DNA of 64,000 nucleotides from Oscillospiraceae bacterium (GTDB lineage Bacteria > Bacillota > Clostridia > Oscillospirales > Oscillospiraceae). Below, in pieces: positions 16,173-24,499 of this stretch. The translations under genes were made by a program, and so were the position numbers. The stretch spans positions 1 to 64,000 of the forward strand of contig JAHHSG010000005.1 in assembly GCA_020025305.1 (NCBI GenBank), in the 5' to 3' direction. The notes beneath the pieces were generated by a model. That model did not search any database. It had not been told where the DNA came from and worked only from the letters and a program-made list of their open reading frames with translations. Position 1 is the stretch's first letter, and every line of letters begins with the position of its first letter.

Positions 16173-16760
16173 GCTTTCCATCATTAGCTGGAGAACGATG
16201 TCTGGCCTGTCTATGATTGCCATGGTGTCGATACGCAGTTCTCAAAATGCATCCGTGGTTTTGCCAAAAGTGCAAGACATCCCAACGAATTGTCCCCCCA
16301 CTAGCTTGCTTTTCCCACATGACGGGAAACAGCTTTAGGGAGATGCAAGTCACCGCCATGCGCATCCACACAGTCCCCGGCACCATCACTTACTTTGGAA
16401 TGCTCCGAGAGGAGCGGATTGAAAATTTCAACCCCACCCCATTTGTCAGGCAGTATGACATACGATCTGACAAATGGGGTAATTTATATTCCAAAGGGAA
16501 CGCCAACCAAACGCTGCACATCGGAATGCGGGAAAATCATGGTAACCCCATGCGCAAAGGGAAATTGCGCTGCGTTGCATAGGTCAAAAGGCCTTTCGGC
16601 CGCCTGCACAAATTTTTCAATATGCTATCCCACGGAGGGGAGGCACTTCATGATGTGTGCTTTTTATTACGGCGTGCTGCACCCTATGGTCCTCACGCTA
16701 TGTACCTTCTCTTAGATGCGGATCTCACCTTTGTGCATATTTCCCCCAGGGGACAAGGGG
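16173..16760. other. Gene-free stretch with one large hairpin
   Basis: Nearly 600 bases without a credible gene. Short frames on both strands lack ribosome sites and family resemblance; one contains a CQKC pair but is otherwise unrecognised. The only clear structure is the inverted repeat at 16437-16479. Confidence 0.5.
16437..16479. repeat. Perfect nested inverted repeat
   Basis: 13-base perfect arms CCCCATTTGTCAG (16437-16449) and CTGACAAATGGGG (16467-16479). The 17-base spacer holds a second stem, GTAT-GAC-ATAC, so the whole 43-base unit folds with a symmetric 3x3 internal loop. No T-run follows, so it is not a standard terminator. Confidence 0.7.
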
Positions 16761-16850
16761 TTGAAATTCTTATAAAACTGTAGTATCATGCATAAATGGG
16801 CTTTATGCCCTTTTATGCACTGCATTTGCGGCAATGCAGTATTTTGTTTC
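16761..16850 (+). promoter_or_regulatory. Promoter and hairpin leader of the nucleotide-sugar dehydratase gene
   Basis: -35 TTGAAA (16761-16766), 17-base spacer, -10 TATCAT (16784-16789). Just downstream are two tandem hairpins: GGGC-TTTAT-GCCC (16798-16810) inside a longer GCATAA/TTATGC arm pair, and ACTGCATT / AATGCAGT (16819-16840), the latter followed by ATTTTGTTT. This could attenuate transcription. Confidence 0.6.
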
Positions 16851-16908
16851 GATAATTGGTCGAAACCCTTCTGTTTACTTAGAAATCTCATTCGTAGGGA
16901 GTGCAAAT

Positions 16909-18936
16909 ATGAAAGGAAGAAAAAAAACACATCGCATTGAACACTGGCATAAAGTCTCTATTCTACTGGCACTTTATGACATTGCAGCGGTCAATGTAGC
17001 CTATATTTTGGCTCTGTGGTTCCGTTTTGATTGCAGACATTCCATGATTCCCGATGTCTATCTGAATGCCTTTGTGCGCTTTGCGCCAATCTACACGATA
17101 CTCTGTTTGCTGGTATTCTGGGGTCTTAAACTCTACAACAGCATTTGGCGTTTTGCCAGCTTCCGTGAGCTGACACGTGTGGTAGTCTCTTCTTTTATTA
17201 CCTCAGCCATCCATATTGTAGGCATCACCGTTTTTTTCATGCGTTTTCCCATCACCTATTACGTGATCGGTATGGGGCTGCAATTTCTGTTCGTATTGGG
17301 GATTCGCTTTTCCTATCGTTTCTTCCTGATCGAGCAGAGCCGTCTGAACCGTTTCTCCGGTCAGGGCCATCCCACCCGCGTGATGATCATCGGTGCCGGC
17401 AATGCCGGGCAGATGATTCTTCACGATGCTCTGCGGGTACAAAATACACGTTTGGACGTGCGATGCATCATCGACGACAACTCCAACAAATGGGGCCGCT
17501 ATATTGAAGGGGTTCCTGTGATTGGCGGTCGGGATGATATTTTGCTGGGCGTAAAGAAATATAACATCGAGCGAATCCTTGTGGCAATCCCCAGCGCCCC
17601 TGCAGAGGAGAAGCGGGATGTACTGAACATTTGTAAAGAGTCCGGCTGCGAGTTGAAGAATCTTCCCAGCATCTATCAGATGATGTCCGGCAGTATCGGT
17701 GTGGGCGATATGAAGGATGTTGCTGTGGAGGATTTGTTGGGGCGTGAGCCAATCAAGGTGGATATGGAGGATATTTACCGCTATATCTCCGGCAAGACCA
17801 TTCTTGTCACCGGCGGCGGCGGCTCCATTGGCAGCGAGTTATGCCGTCAGGTAGCCAATCACAATCCGAAACAGCTCATTATCTTTGACGTCTATGAAAA
17901 TAACGCCTACGATATTCAGCAGGAGTTGAAGGAAAAGCATCCCAATCTGAATTTGACCGTTCTCATTGGTTCTGTCCGTGACAGCCGCCGCATCAACTCC
18001 GTGTTCGCCACCTATCGGCCCGACATTGTCTACCATGCAGCCGCCCATAAGCATGTGCCTTTGATGGAGGACAGCCCCTGCGAGTCTATTAAAAACAATG
18101 TCATCGGCACCTACAAAACCGCCTACGCCGCCATGCTGTACGGATGCAAGCGTTTTGTACTCATCAGCACTGACAAGGCGGTCAATCCCACCAATATTAT
18201 GGGGGCAAGCAAGCGGCTGTGTGAGATGGTCATTCAAAGTTTTGACCGGGCGATCAAGAGCGGCAAAGCCAGTTCTCTGCCCTGCCTCTTCACCCACAGG
18301 CCAGATGATTCCTCAGAGCTTCCATCCGCCGTCATGCCGGAGCATCCCACTACCGAGTTTGTGGCTGTGCGCTTCGGCAACGTATTGGGCAGCAACGGCT
18401 CCGTCATCCCTCTATTCAAAAAACAGATTGCCAAAGGTGGCCCGGTCACGGTCACACATCCGGATATTATCCGCTACTTTATGACCATTCCCGAGGCAGT
18501 GAGCCTGGTGATGCAGGCTGGTACCTACGCCAAGGGTGGAGAGATCTTCGTTTTGGATATGGGTGCACCAGTAAAAATTGACGATCTGGCCCGCAACCTT
18601 ATTAAGCTCTCCGGCCACAAACCCGATGAGGATATCCCCATTCTCTATACGGGTCTGCGCCCCGGTGAAAAGCTCTATGAGGAGAAGCTAATGGCTGAAG
18701 AGGGTCTGCAGAAGACGAAAAATGACCTGATCCACATTGGTAATCCCATTCCCTTTGACACTGCGGAGTTCTTGCAGCAGCTGACATCTTTGATGAAAGC
18801 AGCCTATGCCAACGATCCCAATATCCGAGATCTTGTGGCCCAGATGGTTTCCACCTATCACCCCGCCCCTAATGGCAGGGACAAAAAGGATGCCACTTTT
18901 GAAAAACTGCACCAGCAAGCCGTGGAAAATGAGTGA
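16909..18936 (+). CDS. Membrane-bound UDP-sugar 4,6-dehydratase (CapD/FlaA1/PglF family)
   Basis: A 675-residue polysaccharide-biosynthesis protein. Four to five N-terminal transmembrane helices (about 15-150) precede a CoA-binding-like Rossmann domain (MIIGAGNAGQMILHDAL) and a C-terminal SDR dehydratase (VTGGGGSIGSELCRQV for NAD binding, ISTDKAVNPTNIMGASKR for the modified active site). Long homologues (PglF, WbpM) turn UDP-GlcNAc into its 4-keto-6-deoxy form. With the nearby aminotransferase and phosphoglycosyl transferase this suggests a bacillosamine-type sugar. The start at 16909 has AGGGAG 7 bases upstream. About 20 residues from 475 (SGKASSLPCLFTHRPDDSS) look like an insertion. Confidence 0.93.
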   Translation: MKGRKKTHRIEHWHKVSILLALYDIAAVNVAYILALWFRFDCRHSMIPDVYLNAFVRFAPIYTILCLLVFWGLKLYNSIWRFASFRELTRVVVSSFITSAIHIVGITVFFMRFPITYYVIGMGLQFLFVLGIRFSYRFFLIEQSRLNRFSGQGHPTRVMIIGAGNAGQMILHDALRVQNTRLDVRCIIDDNSNKWGRYIEGVPVIGGRDDILLGVKKYNIERILVAIPSAPAEEKRDVLNICKESGCELKNLPSIYQMMSGSIGVGDMKDVAVEDLLGREPIKVDMEDIYRYISGKTILVTGGGGSIGSELCRQVANHNPKQLIIFDVYENNAYDIQQELKEKHPNLNLTVLIGSVRDSRRINSVFATYRPDIVYHAAAHKHVPLMEDSPCESIKNNVIGTYKTAYAAMLYGCKRFVLISTDKAVNPTNIMGASKRLCEMVIQSFDRAIKSGKASSLPCLFTHRPDDSSELPSAVMPEHPTTEFVAVRFGNVLGSNGSVIPLFKKQIAKGGPVTVTHPDIIRYFMTIPEAVSLVMQAGTYAKGGEIFVLDMGAPVKIDDLARNLIKLSGHKPDEDIPILYTGLRPGEKLYEEKLMAEEGLQKTKNDLIHIGNPIPFDTAEFLQQLTSLMKAAYANDPNIRDLVAQMVSTYHPAPNGRDKKDATFEKLHQQAVENE

Positions 18937-18998
18937 TTGGCAAGGTGTGGCCAAAAAGATACCCCAGAGGCCCGAAGTTTCACCCGTTTACTTGCCTT

Positions 18999-19044
18999 AA
19001 AAAAGGAAGTCGCAATTCTTAGAGAATTGCGGCTTCCTTTTTTC
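18999..19044. terminator. Terminator after the dehydratase gene
   Basis: Long stem of about 20 bases per arm (GGAAGTCGCAATTCT against AGAATTGCGGCTTCC) with T6 on the plus side and A-tract on the other; works in either direction. Confidence 0.9.
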
Positions 19045-19155
19045 GCTTACAGGGCGTGCTGACAGGGTATAAAAGGGTCTTGCGTTTTGGCTTTTCCGGA
19101 AAGGTTTGGGGAAGAAATGACAGATAAACGAAATGCACACGGGGGCACATAGCCG

Positions 19156-19187
19156 AGAAAAGGCGGCTGTGCCGAAACACAGCCGCC
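19156..19187 (-). terminator. Terminator of the aminotransferase/sugar-transferase operon
   Basis: GGCGGCTGTG (19162-19171) / CACAGCCGCC (19178-19187), followed by TTTTC on the minus strand. Confidence 0.8.
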
Positions 19188-19258
19188 CTGCCGCAAGAAC
19201 CCTTCTTCCATTGTATCGGGGTGTAGGATAAACCCTGGCGAAGGAAATTCCTGCTTTT

Positions 19259-19966
19259 TTATTTTGTCGTCCCATACTCTTTGCCCAGCACCGCCAGCAC
19301 TGTACGAAACATCGTACGAATATCCGACCAGAAACTGAACGAGCGGATAGACTGCAAATTGTAGCGCATCTTATCCGGCAGAATCTTCTGCACATAAACC
19401 GCATCCACGTCTTGCGCCGTTTCCAACAGTTCATCCTCATCCTTATACCGGATGCTGGCCTCGCTGGTCACGCCCGCAGGAAGCAGCAGCGTTGCCATCA
19501 TCTCCGGCGTGTAGGCCGCCACATACTTGGGCACCTCCGGACGAGTCCCTACAAAGGTCATCGTTCCACGCAAAATGTCGATCAACTGGCAAATTTCGTC
19601 CAGTCGGCACTTACGAACCAGCTTGCCCATGCGGGTAATACGGCTGTCGTTCCCCACCGTCACCTGCGTCCCCATTTGATCGGCATTGGCAACCATGGAA
19701 CGGAACTTGAAGATACGAAACTTGCGCCCATATTGGGTAACCCGCACCTGCCGATAGAAGACAGGGCCGGGGGAATCCAGCTTAATGGCAATGGCCAGCA
19801 GAAGAAATAGAGGGGAAAGAAGCACCAGCATGAAAGCGGAAATCACCACATCAAAGATGCGCTTGCACACAAGACTGGCCCGCTTTCGAGCTAAGAGCTC
19901 ATAGTAAGGGCGCACCTCTTCCCTTTGCAATTCTTGCGGGAGATCCTCCCATTTCTTTAAAATCAT
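19259..19966 (-). CDS. Phosphoglycosyl transferase (bacterial sugar transferase, PglC-like)
   Basis: Monotopic phosphoglycosyl transferase of 235 residues that moves a sugar-phosphate from a UDP-sugar to undecaprenyl phosphate, starting glycan assembly at the membrane. Marks: KRIFDVVISAFMLVLLSPLF (re-entrant membrane helix with the KR pair), DSPGPVFYRQVRVTQYGRKF, FKFRSM, RKCRLDEICQLIDILRGTM (catalytic DE) and FVGTRPEVPKYV. The start at 19966 overlaps the aminotransferase stop (ATGA). A longer in-frame start 11 codons upstream lies inside that gene. The operon makes a PglE-PglC-like pair. Confidence 0.93.
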   Translation of the reverse strand: MILKKWEDLPQELQREEVRPYYELLARKRASLVCKRIFDVVISAFMLVLLSPLFLLLAIAIKLDSPGPVFYRQVRVTQYGRKFRIFKFRSMVANADQMGTQVTVGNDSRITRMGKLVRKCRLDEICQLIDILRGTMTFVGTRPEVPKYVAAYTPEMMATLLLPAGVTSEASIRYKDEDELLETAQDVDAVYVQKILPDKMRYNLQSIRSFSFWSDIRTMFRTVLAVLGKEYGTTK

Positions 19967-21171
19967 GGAATATACTCTTTCAAAATATCTGTATAGCACT
20001 CGATCACATACGCCACTTCTTCATCTGTCAAACAGGTATGCAGCGGCAAGGTGATCTCATTGACAAAGCGGGCATACGCATTGGGAAAATCCTCAATCGA
20101 AAAACCCATGTTCTTATAAGCTGTATGCATCGGAAGCGGCTTATAATGTACATTGCAGGCCACACCGCGCTCGGCCATCTTAATGATGATCTCATTGCGC
20201 TGCTCCAATGTAATACCGGGCACACGCGTAATATAGAGATGCCCGGAGGATGTATGAGACGCCGTATAATGGGAAAGCGTCTCCAGTCCCAATGACCGGA
20301 AGGCTGCATCATAGCGCTCAATGATCTCCTTACGGCGTGCCAGCATTTGCGGATAGCGCTTCATCTGTACAAGTCCGATGGCTGCCATAATATCTGTCAT
20401 ATTGCACTTATACCAAGGGCCCACAATATCGTATTCCCAAGCCCCCAGCTGGGTCTTGGCAAGGGCATCCTTGGACTGGCCATGAAGGCTCAGCAGCTGC
20501 ACTTGGTGGTAAATTTCTTCATTATCTATACCTGGGATATTGTTCCACGTCAATGCGCCACCCTCAGCCGTAGTGAAATTCTTGACTGCATGGAAGGAAA
20601 AAGAGGAGAAATCTGCCAAACTGCCAGCCGGTTTTTCACCGCAGGCCGCACCAAACGCGTGGGCAGTATCCGCCATAACGGCCACACGCCCCAACGCTTC
20701 CTGTATCTTGGAATTGGGACGGAACAGGGCTTTCTTTTGCTCCACGACCTCGTAGATTCGCTGATAGTCGCAGGGCACGCCGCCCAGATCGACGGGAATG
20801 ATTGCTTTGGTGTTTTCATTGATGGCCGCCGCTACTTGATCATAATCCATCTCGAAAGAATCCTCACGACTGTCCATCAGTACCAACTTTGCACCCACAT
20901 GGCACACCACGGATGCAGAGGCTGTATAGGTATAGGCCGGAACAATCACCTCATCACCAGGACCAACTCCTAAAATATGCAGTGCCATCTCCGCACACGC
21001 TGTCTGGGAGTTCAGACACACCGCCTTTTCTGTATCGCAAAATGCTGCGACTTGCCGCTCCAATTCCTTTGTCCGCGGGCCGGTGGTGATCCATCCAGAG
21101 CGCAGCGCTTCAGCCACCTCTTTAATTTCCATCTCCGAAATATCGGGGGGAGAAAATGGAATATTCATCAT
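19963..21171 (-). CDS. DegT/DnrJ/EryC1/StrS-family sugar aminotransferase
   Basis: PLP-dependent transaminase of 402 residues for keto-sugars. The lysine that holds PLP is in FHAVKNFTTAEGG, preceded by DTAHAFGA. The N-terminus (FSPPDISEMEIKEVAEALRS) and GDEVIVPAYTYTASAS are typical. It likely aminates the 4-keto sugar made by the PglF-like dehydratase nearby. AGGAAAGG lies upstream of paired ATGs at 21171 and 21168; either may be used. First gene of a two-gene operon. A PglD-type acetyltransferase is not adjacent. Confidence 0.93.
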   Translation of the reverse strand: MMNIPFSPPDISEMEIKEVAEALRSGWITTGPRTKELERQVAAFCDTEKAVCLNSQTACAEMALHILGVGPGDEVIVPAYTYTASASVVCHVGAKLVLMDSREDSFEMDYDQVAAAINENTKAIIPVDLGGVPCDYQRIYEVVEQKKALFRPNSKIQEALGRVAVMADTAHAFGAACGEKPAGSLADFSSFSFHAVKNFTTAEGGALTWNNIPGIDNEEIYHQVQLLSLHGQSKDALAKTQLGAWEYDIVGPWYKCNMTDIMAAIGLVQMKRYPQMLARRKEIIERYDAAFRSLGLETLSHYTASHTSSGHLYITRVPGITLEQRNEIIIKMAERGVACNVHYKPLPMHTAYKNMGFSIEDFPNAYARFVNEITLPLHTCLTDEEVAYVIECYTDILKEYIP

Positions 21172-21741
21172 TACACACCTTTCCTTATCTCACGAAGCAT
21201 GATGCAAGTTTCTCAGAAACCTGATCCGTTCCATCACTTTCGGTACCTTTTCATTCATTGTTGCCACATCTTACAGCCATCTTAGTGCATTTTATCCCAG
21301 CCTATAGATAAGTAAGTTTATCACAACCGCTTTTTCTTTGCAAGTCCACGGTTGTATGCGCAGGCGTTTTCGGCAATTCTCCCTGCATGATTTCCGTTTC
21401 ATTTCTACTTTCCACCCGATATTTCATCTATTTTTCTCTATGGCGGAGAGCATGAGCCAAGACGAAGCGTTTTATTTTTATATACAAGGCACAGGATACA
21501 CCCGATTAATAGTTTCCCCCCAATATCCCACGTATAAACGTAGGAGAGCATAAAAGTGCTCCCTGTGACAAATGAAGAAGAACTGCCGGCATATTTCCCA
21601 CCTGTGGTCTGTCCACCAATAAGTTTTCTTTGCTTTCCCGTGGCTTTTCTGCTATGATACAGGCATAAGAGGGAGCAGCTATCCCGCAGCTTTCCCGTCC
21701 CTAAAGCGCTTTTCCGTGATCAATATCATTTGGAGGCACGC
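21172..21741. other. Gene-free stretch, promoter regions of two divergent genes
   Basis: About 570 bases. It contains a hairpin GGAGAGCA / TGCTCCC near 21543-21564 and AT-rich promoter-like DNA, but no supported coding frame or RNA gene. Confidence 0.4.
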
Positions 21742-22206
21742 ATGAAAAAGAATTTTTTTGAGATCATCGACTACGAGGATCGCTACAAATCGGAGCTTCT
21801 GGCCCTATCCCTTCCTTGGCTGGAGGAATACCATCTGGTAGAGCCGGCCGACTTGGAACAGTTAGAACACCCGGAACGAATTTTAGAGAAGGACGGACGC
21901 ATCCTGCTGGCTCGTATCGGCGAGGAGATTGTCGGTATGATGATGATCGAACCCATGGGAGAGGGCGTTTGTGAGTTTTTTAAATTCACTGTGAAGGCGT
22001 CTTGGCGCAACCGGGGCATTGGCCGTGCGCTGATCAACGCATCCCTGGATGCATCCCGCGCCATGGGCCAGCGCACAGTTGTGCTCACCTCCCACCACGA
22101 CCTGAAAGCCGCTCTCCATGTGTACGAGAGCAGCGGCTTTGTTCTTCAAAAGCACGATCATGTGGCGTTTGAACTCTCCGATATTTGTATGCAGCGGGAG
22201 CTATAG
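21742..22206 (+). CDS. GNAT-family N-acetyltransferase
   Basis: A 154-residue single-domain acetyltransferase. The acetyl-CoA site is KASWRNRGIGRALINASLDA (about residues 90-110), followed by VYESSGFVLQ, the usual C-terminal YxxxGF. Acceptor unknown. The ATG at 21742 has TTTGGAGG five bases upstream; an in-frame TTG four codons earlier lies within the ribosome site and is not used. Monocistronic, with a terminator right after it. Confidence 0.85.
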   Translation: MKKNFFEIIDYEDRYKSELLALSLPWLEEYHLVEPADLEQLEHPERILEKDGRILLARIGEEIVGMMMIEPMGEGVCEFFKFTVKASWRNRGIGRALINASLDASRAMGQRTVVLTSHHDLKAALHVYESSGFVLQKHDHVAFELSDICMQREL

Positions 22207-22222
22207 CGCCCCCTCACATCAT

Positions 22223-22248
22223 AAGCCTCCCTGTCGGGGGGCTTTTTC
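22223..22248. terminator. Terminator between the GNAT and PPC-domain genes
   Basis: AAGCCTCCC - TGTC - GGGGGGCTT, then T4, between convergent genes. Confidence 0.85.
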
Positions 22249-22266
22249 TCTATAACGGAGGAGGAT

Positions 22267-22662
22267 TTACCGCCGTACAAAGACAATCTCATCGTAGCCG
22301 GTTTCCGCATCCTGCTCCACATCGCATCGCCAATCCTCCAGTTCTCCCAGCACCAACTCGCAGGTGGTGTTCACTGTGCAGCCCTCCATCAGATGTCCCC
22401 CTATCGTGGACAAATCCTCTCTGGAAAAGGAAGCATGGAGATGGCATCGTTTGGTGCTCACCGTTCCCTGCAAGGACACGATCTCACAAGGTTCTTCCAC
22501 CTCTTGCACCGTGACACCTCCGGCATCCCGGAGCCGCACATGGGTAACACAGCCTACGCCAGAGAGCACCACTGCCAAATCCAATCTCTCTTGTTCCGCT
22601 ATTGCTCGGATACTGCCCAGCAAGTCATCGCCCCGGCGCAGTCGCTTACAGATGATTCGCAT
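22267..22662 (-). CDS. PPC-domain (DUF296) DNA-binding-type protein
   Basis: A 131-residue protein of the plant-and-prokaryote-conserved (PPC) domain, which forms trimers and in plants is joined to AT-hooks. Visible motifs are SGVGCVTHVRLRDAG, the conserved histidines in CHLHASFSR, and GGHLMEGC. No AT-hook or other domain is fused. Bacterial members have been seen with DNA binding or unknown metal-linked roles; the function here is open. Confidence 0.85.
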   Translation of the reverse strand: MRIICKRLRRGDDLLGSIRAIAEQERLDLAVVLSGVGCVTHVRLRDAGGVTVQEVEEPCEIVSLQGTVSTKRCHLHASFSREDLSTIGGHLMEGCTVNTTCELVLGELEDWRCDVEQDAETGYDEIVFVRR

Positions 22663-22755
22663 CCCATCCCCCCCTTTTTCTCCATCATACCACAGACTTT
22701 ACATCTGCGCCAGCCTCGTGTTATAATCCTGACTAAGATAAGGGAGGTAACTTCT

Positions 22756-22968
22756 ATGACCATTGCACCGGGAAAATATCGCCACTTCAAGGGGAATGAC
22801 TATCGTGTGATCGGGGTAGCCCTGCACAGCGAGACATTGGAAGAAATGGTGGTCTATCAGCCCCTTTATGGGGAAGGTGGGCTATGGGTGCGGCCCGCTG
22901 CCATGTGGAATGAAACCGTGGAGCGGGACGGCTACTGCGGCCCCCGCTTTATCCGAATCGACGAATGA
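22756..22968 (+). CDS. DUF1653 domain protein
   Basis: A 70-residue protein with the DUF1653 pattern: GKYRHFKGNDYRVIGVALHSET, VVYQPLYGEGGLWVRP and MWNETV. Function unknown; the fold is a small beta-barrel-like domain. GGGAGG lies 9 bases before the ATG. It overlaps the next gene by 4 bases (ATGA), so it is cotranslated with the metallopeptidase. Confidence 0.88.
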   Translation: MTIAPGKYRHFKGNDYRVIGVALHSETLEEMVVYQPLYGEGGLWVRPAAMWNETVERDGYCGPRFIRIDE

Positions 22969-23486
22969 GTGTTCCTGCCTATACCCTGGTGCGCTCTGAC
23001 CGCCGCACACTGTCCATCCAGATCACAAAAGACGCCAAAGTGGTGGTGCGTGCCCCCCGGTACACGCCGCAGGCGGTCATTGATCACTTCGTTGCCTCTC
23101 AAGAAGGCTGGATTCATAAGCACCAACAGCGGCAAGCAGAATACCTTTCCACCCATCCTCCTCATACGGATGCAGAGATTGCCGCACTGCGCCAGCGTGC
23201 TCTCGAAGAGCTCCCGCCGCTCATAGCGCAGTGGGCTGTGCGTATGAATGTTCAGCCCACGGGTTTTCATGTGACTTCTGCACGCACCCGTTTTGGCAGC
23301 TGCAGCGGGAAAAACAGTCTCAGCTTCTCTCTCTATCTGATGGACTACCCTCAAGAAGCCATCGAGGCTGTCGTGGTTCACGAACTGGCCCACATTCGCC
23401 ACAAAAACCACTCCCCCGCCTTTTATGCCGAGGTGGAGCGCTATCTCCCCGACTATCGCCGCCGCGTCAAACAATTGAAAGCCTAG
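22965..23486 (+). CDS. YgjP-like (DUF45/WLM) zinc metallopeptidase
   Basis: 173 residues. Zinc-peptidase motif VVVHELAHIRHKNHSPAFY (HExxH plus a third downstream His), preceded by the conserved SARTRFGSCSGKNSLSFS, both diagnostic of the YgjP/M48-related family. No signal peptide, so cytoplasmic. Cellular substrate unknown. Second gene of a pair with DUF1653. Confidence 0.9.
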   Translation: MSVPAYTLVRSDRRTLSIQITKDAKVVVRAPRYTPQAVIDHFVASQEGWIHKHQQRQAEYLSTHPPHTDAEIAALRQRALEELPPLIAQWAVRMNVQPTGFHVTSARTRFGSCSGKNSLSFSLYLMDYPQEAIEAVVVHELAHIRHKNHSPAFYAEVERYLPDYRRRVKQLKA

Positions 23487-23523
23487 CAGGACAGTCCCGC
23501 ATGCCGGGCACTGTCCTGTTTCT
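23487..23523 (+). terminator. Terminator of the DUF1653-YgjP operon
   Basis: CAGGACAGT (23487-23495) / ACTGTCCTG (23510-23518) with further CCCG/CGGG pairing, then TTTCTTTT. Confidence 0.85.
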
Positions 23524-23601
23524 TTTGTGACGAGTTATGCTGCATCCTCTGCCAACGAAGTCCCCCTGCTCATGACACTTCTCCCAATCAAATATATACA
23601 A

Positions 23602-23781
23602 TTTGTATCATCGACATCATATATCACAATTCGTATTGATTTTACCTTCTGCGCAAGCGGCATCAGCATTCTTTTGCCTATTGTGGCTTATGGCGATCCC
23701 TCTCCGTGCGCCGACGAAAAACGGCCCAAAGCAAAATACTTTTCGTATAATAGACATCATCTATCACGTTTCGTATTCATT
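23602..23781. repeat. Two copies of a 40-base direct repeat, each with paired TTYGTAT half-sites
   Basis: Module 1 (about 23602-23641) and module 2 (about 23742-23781) match at most positions, with a common core GACATCAT and TATCAC. Each starts and ends with TTYGTAT, at 23602, 23630, 23742 and 23770, so the half-sites are 28 bases apart in both modules and the modules are 140 bases apart. The segment lies between two terminators and contains no supported gene. Confidence 0.65.
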
Positions 23782-23800
23782 CCACACAAGATCCGAAGGA

Positions 23801-23828
23801 AAAAAGCGCCCACATGGGGCGCTTTTTC
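23801..23828. terminator. Bidirectional terminator beside the phosphodiesterase gene
   Basis: AAAAAGCGCCC - ACAT - GGGGCGCTTTTT. Confidence 0.9.
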
Positions 23829-24374
23829 TTATTGGAATTGATAGCGGCGATACTCCGTGCCATCCAGCTCTTTGAAGATGACGCCCTCTGCATCCAGCAA
23901 CAGATATCCGTGGTGCCCTTCATCCTTGGGCAGCGACACGGAGCCGGGATTAAGATAAAGAAAATCCTCATACGCCGTGCAGGCTGAGATGTGCGTGTGT
24001 CCATTGAGCAGCACGCCGCCCTTCGCCATAGCCGGCGGGTTCTTCTCCCCCCATTGGTCGCCGTGGGTGGCAAAAACCAAACGACTGCCCAGATCCAGAA
24101 GAAGGTAGTCCGCCATCACAGGGAACGGCAGCAGCATCTGATCCACTGCTGCCTCGCAGTTGCCGCGCACGGACACCGTACAGTCCTTCAGCTCACTCAG
24201 CAGTGCCACGCACTTTTGCGGATCATGCCCCTCGGGCAGTGGATTTCGGGGACCGTGGTACAAAATATCCCCCAACAGGAGCAGCCGATCGGCTTTCTCC
24301 CGACGGAATGCCTCCACCAGCTTTTCGCACCAATAGCCGCTGCCATGTATATCCGATGCAACCATCCATTTCAT
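23829..24374 (-). CDS. yfcE: YfcE-type phosphodiesterase (calcineurin-like fold)
   Basis: A 181-residue metallophosphoesterase. The dinuclear metal motifs are all present: ASDIHGS, LLGDILYHGPRN, VRGNCEAAVD, ATHGD and LNGHTHI. E. coli YfcE cleaves phosphodiesters in vitro; its physiological substrate is unknown. Single gene; a second, shorter relative is at 29716-30183. Confidence 0.92.
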   Translation of the reverse strand: MKWMVASDIHGSGYWCEKLVEAFRREKADRLLLLGDILYHGPRNPLPEGHDPQKCVALLSELKDCTVSVRGNCEAAVDQMLLPFPVMADYLLLDLGSRLVFATHGDQWGEKNPPAMAKGGVLLNGHTHISACTAYEDFLYLNPGSVSLPKDEGHHGYLLLDAEGVIFKELDGTEYRRYQFQ

Positions 24375-24444
24375 ACCCTTATCCTCCTAATGATAATCGT
24401 GTGGTCATCATAGCACATTTCTTGCGTTTCTACCACTATTTTCT

Positions 24445-24474
24445 AAAAAAGGAGGAGCGCCTGTGCGCTCCTCC
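24445..24474 (-). terminator. Terminator of the LCP gene
   Basis: GGAGGAGCGC - CTGT - GCGCTCCTCC with T6 on the minus strand. Confidence 0.85.
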
Positions 24475-24499
24475 TCTGTGCAATTGCCACACTGCACTT

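Noticed and set aside
16217..16582. Frame with CQKC in the region before the dehydratase
   Set aside because: No ribosome site, spans the perfect inverted repeat, no family recognised.
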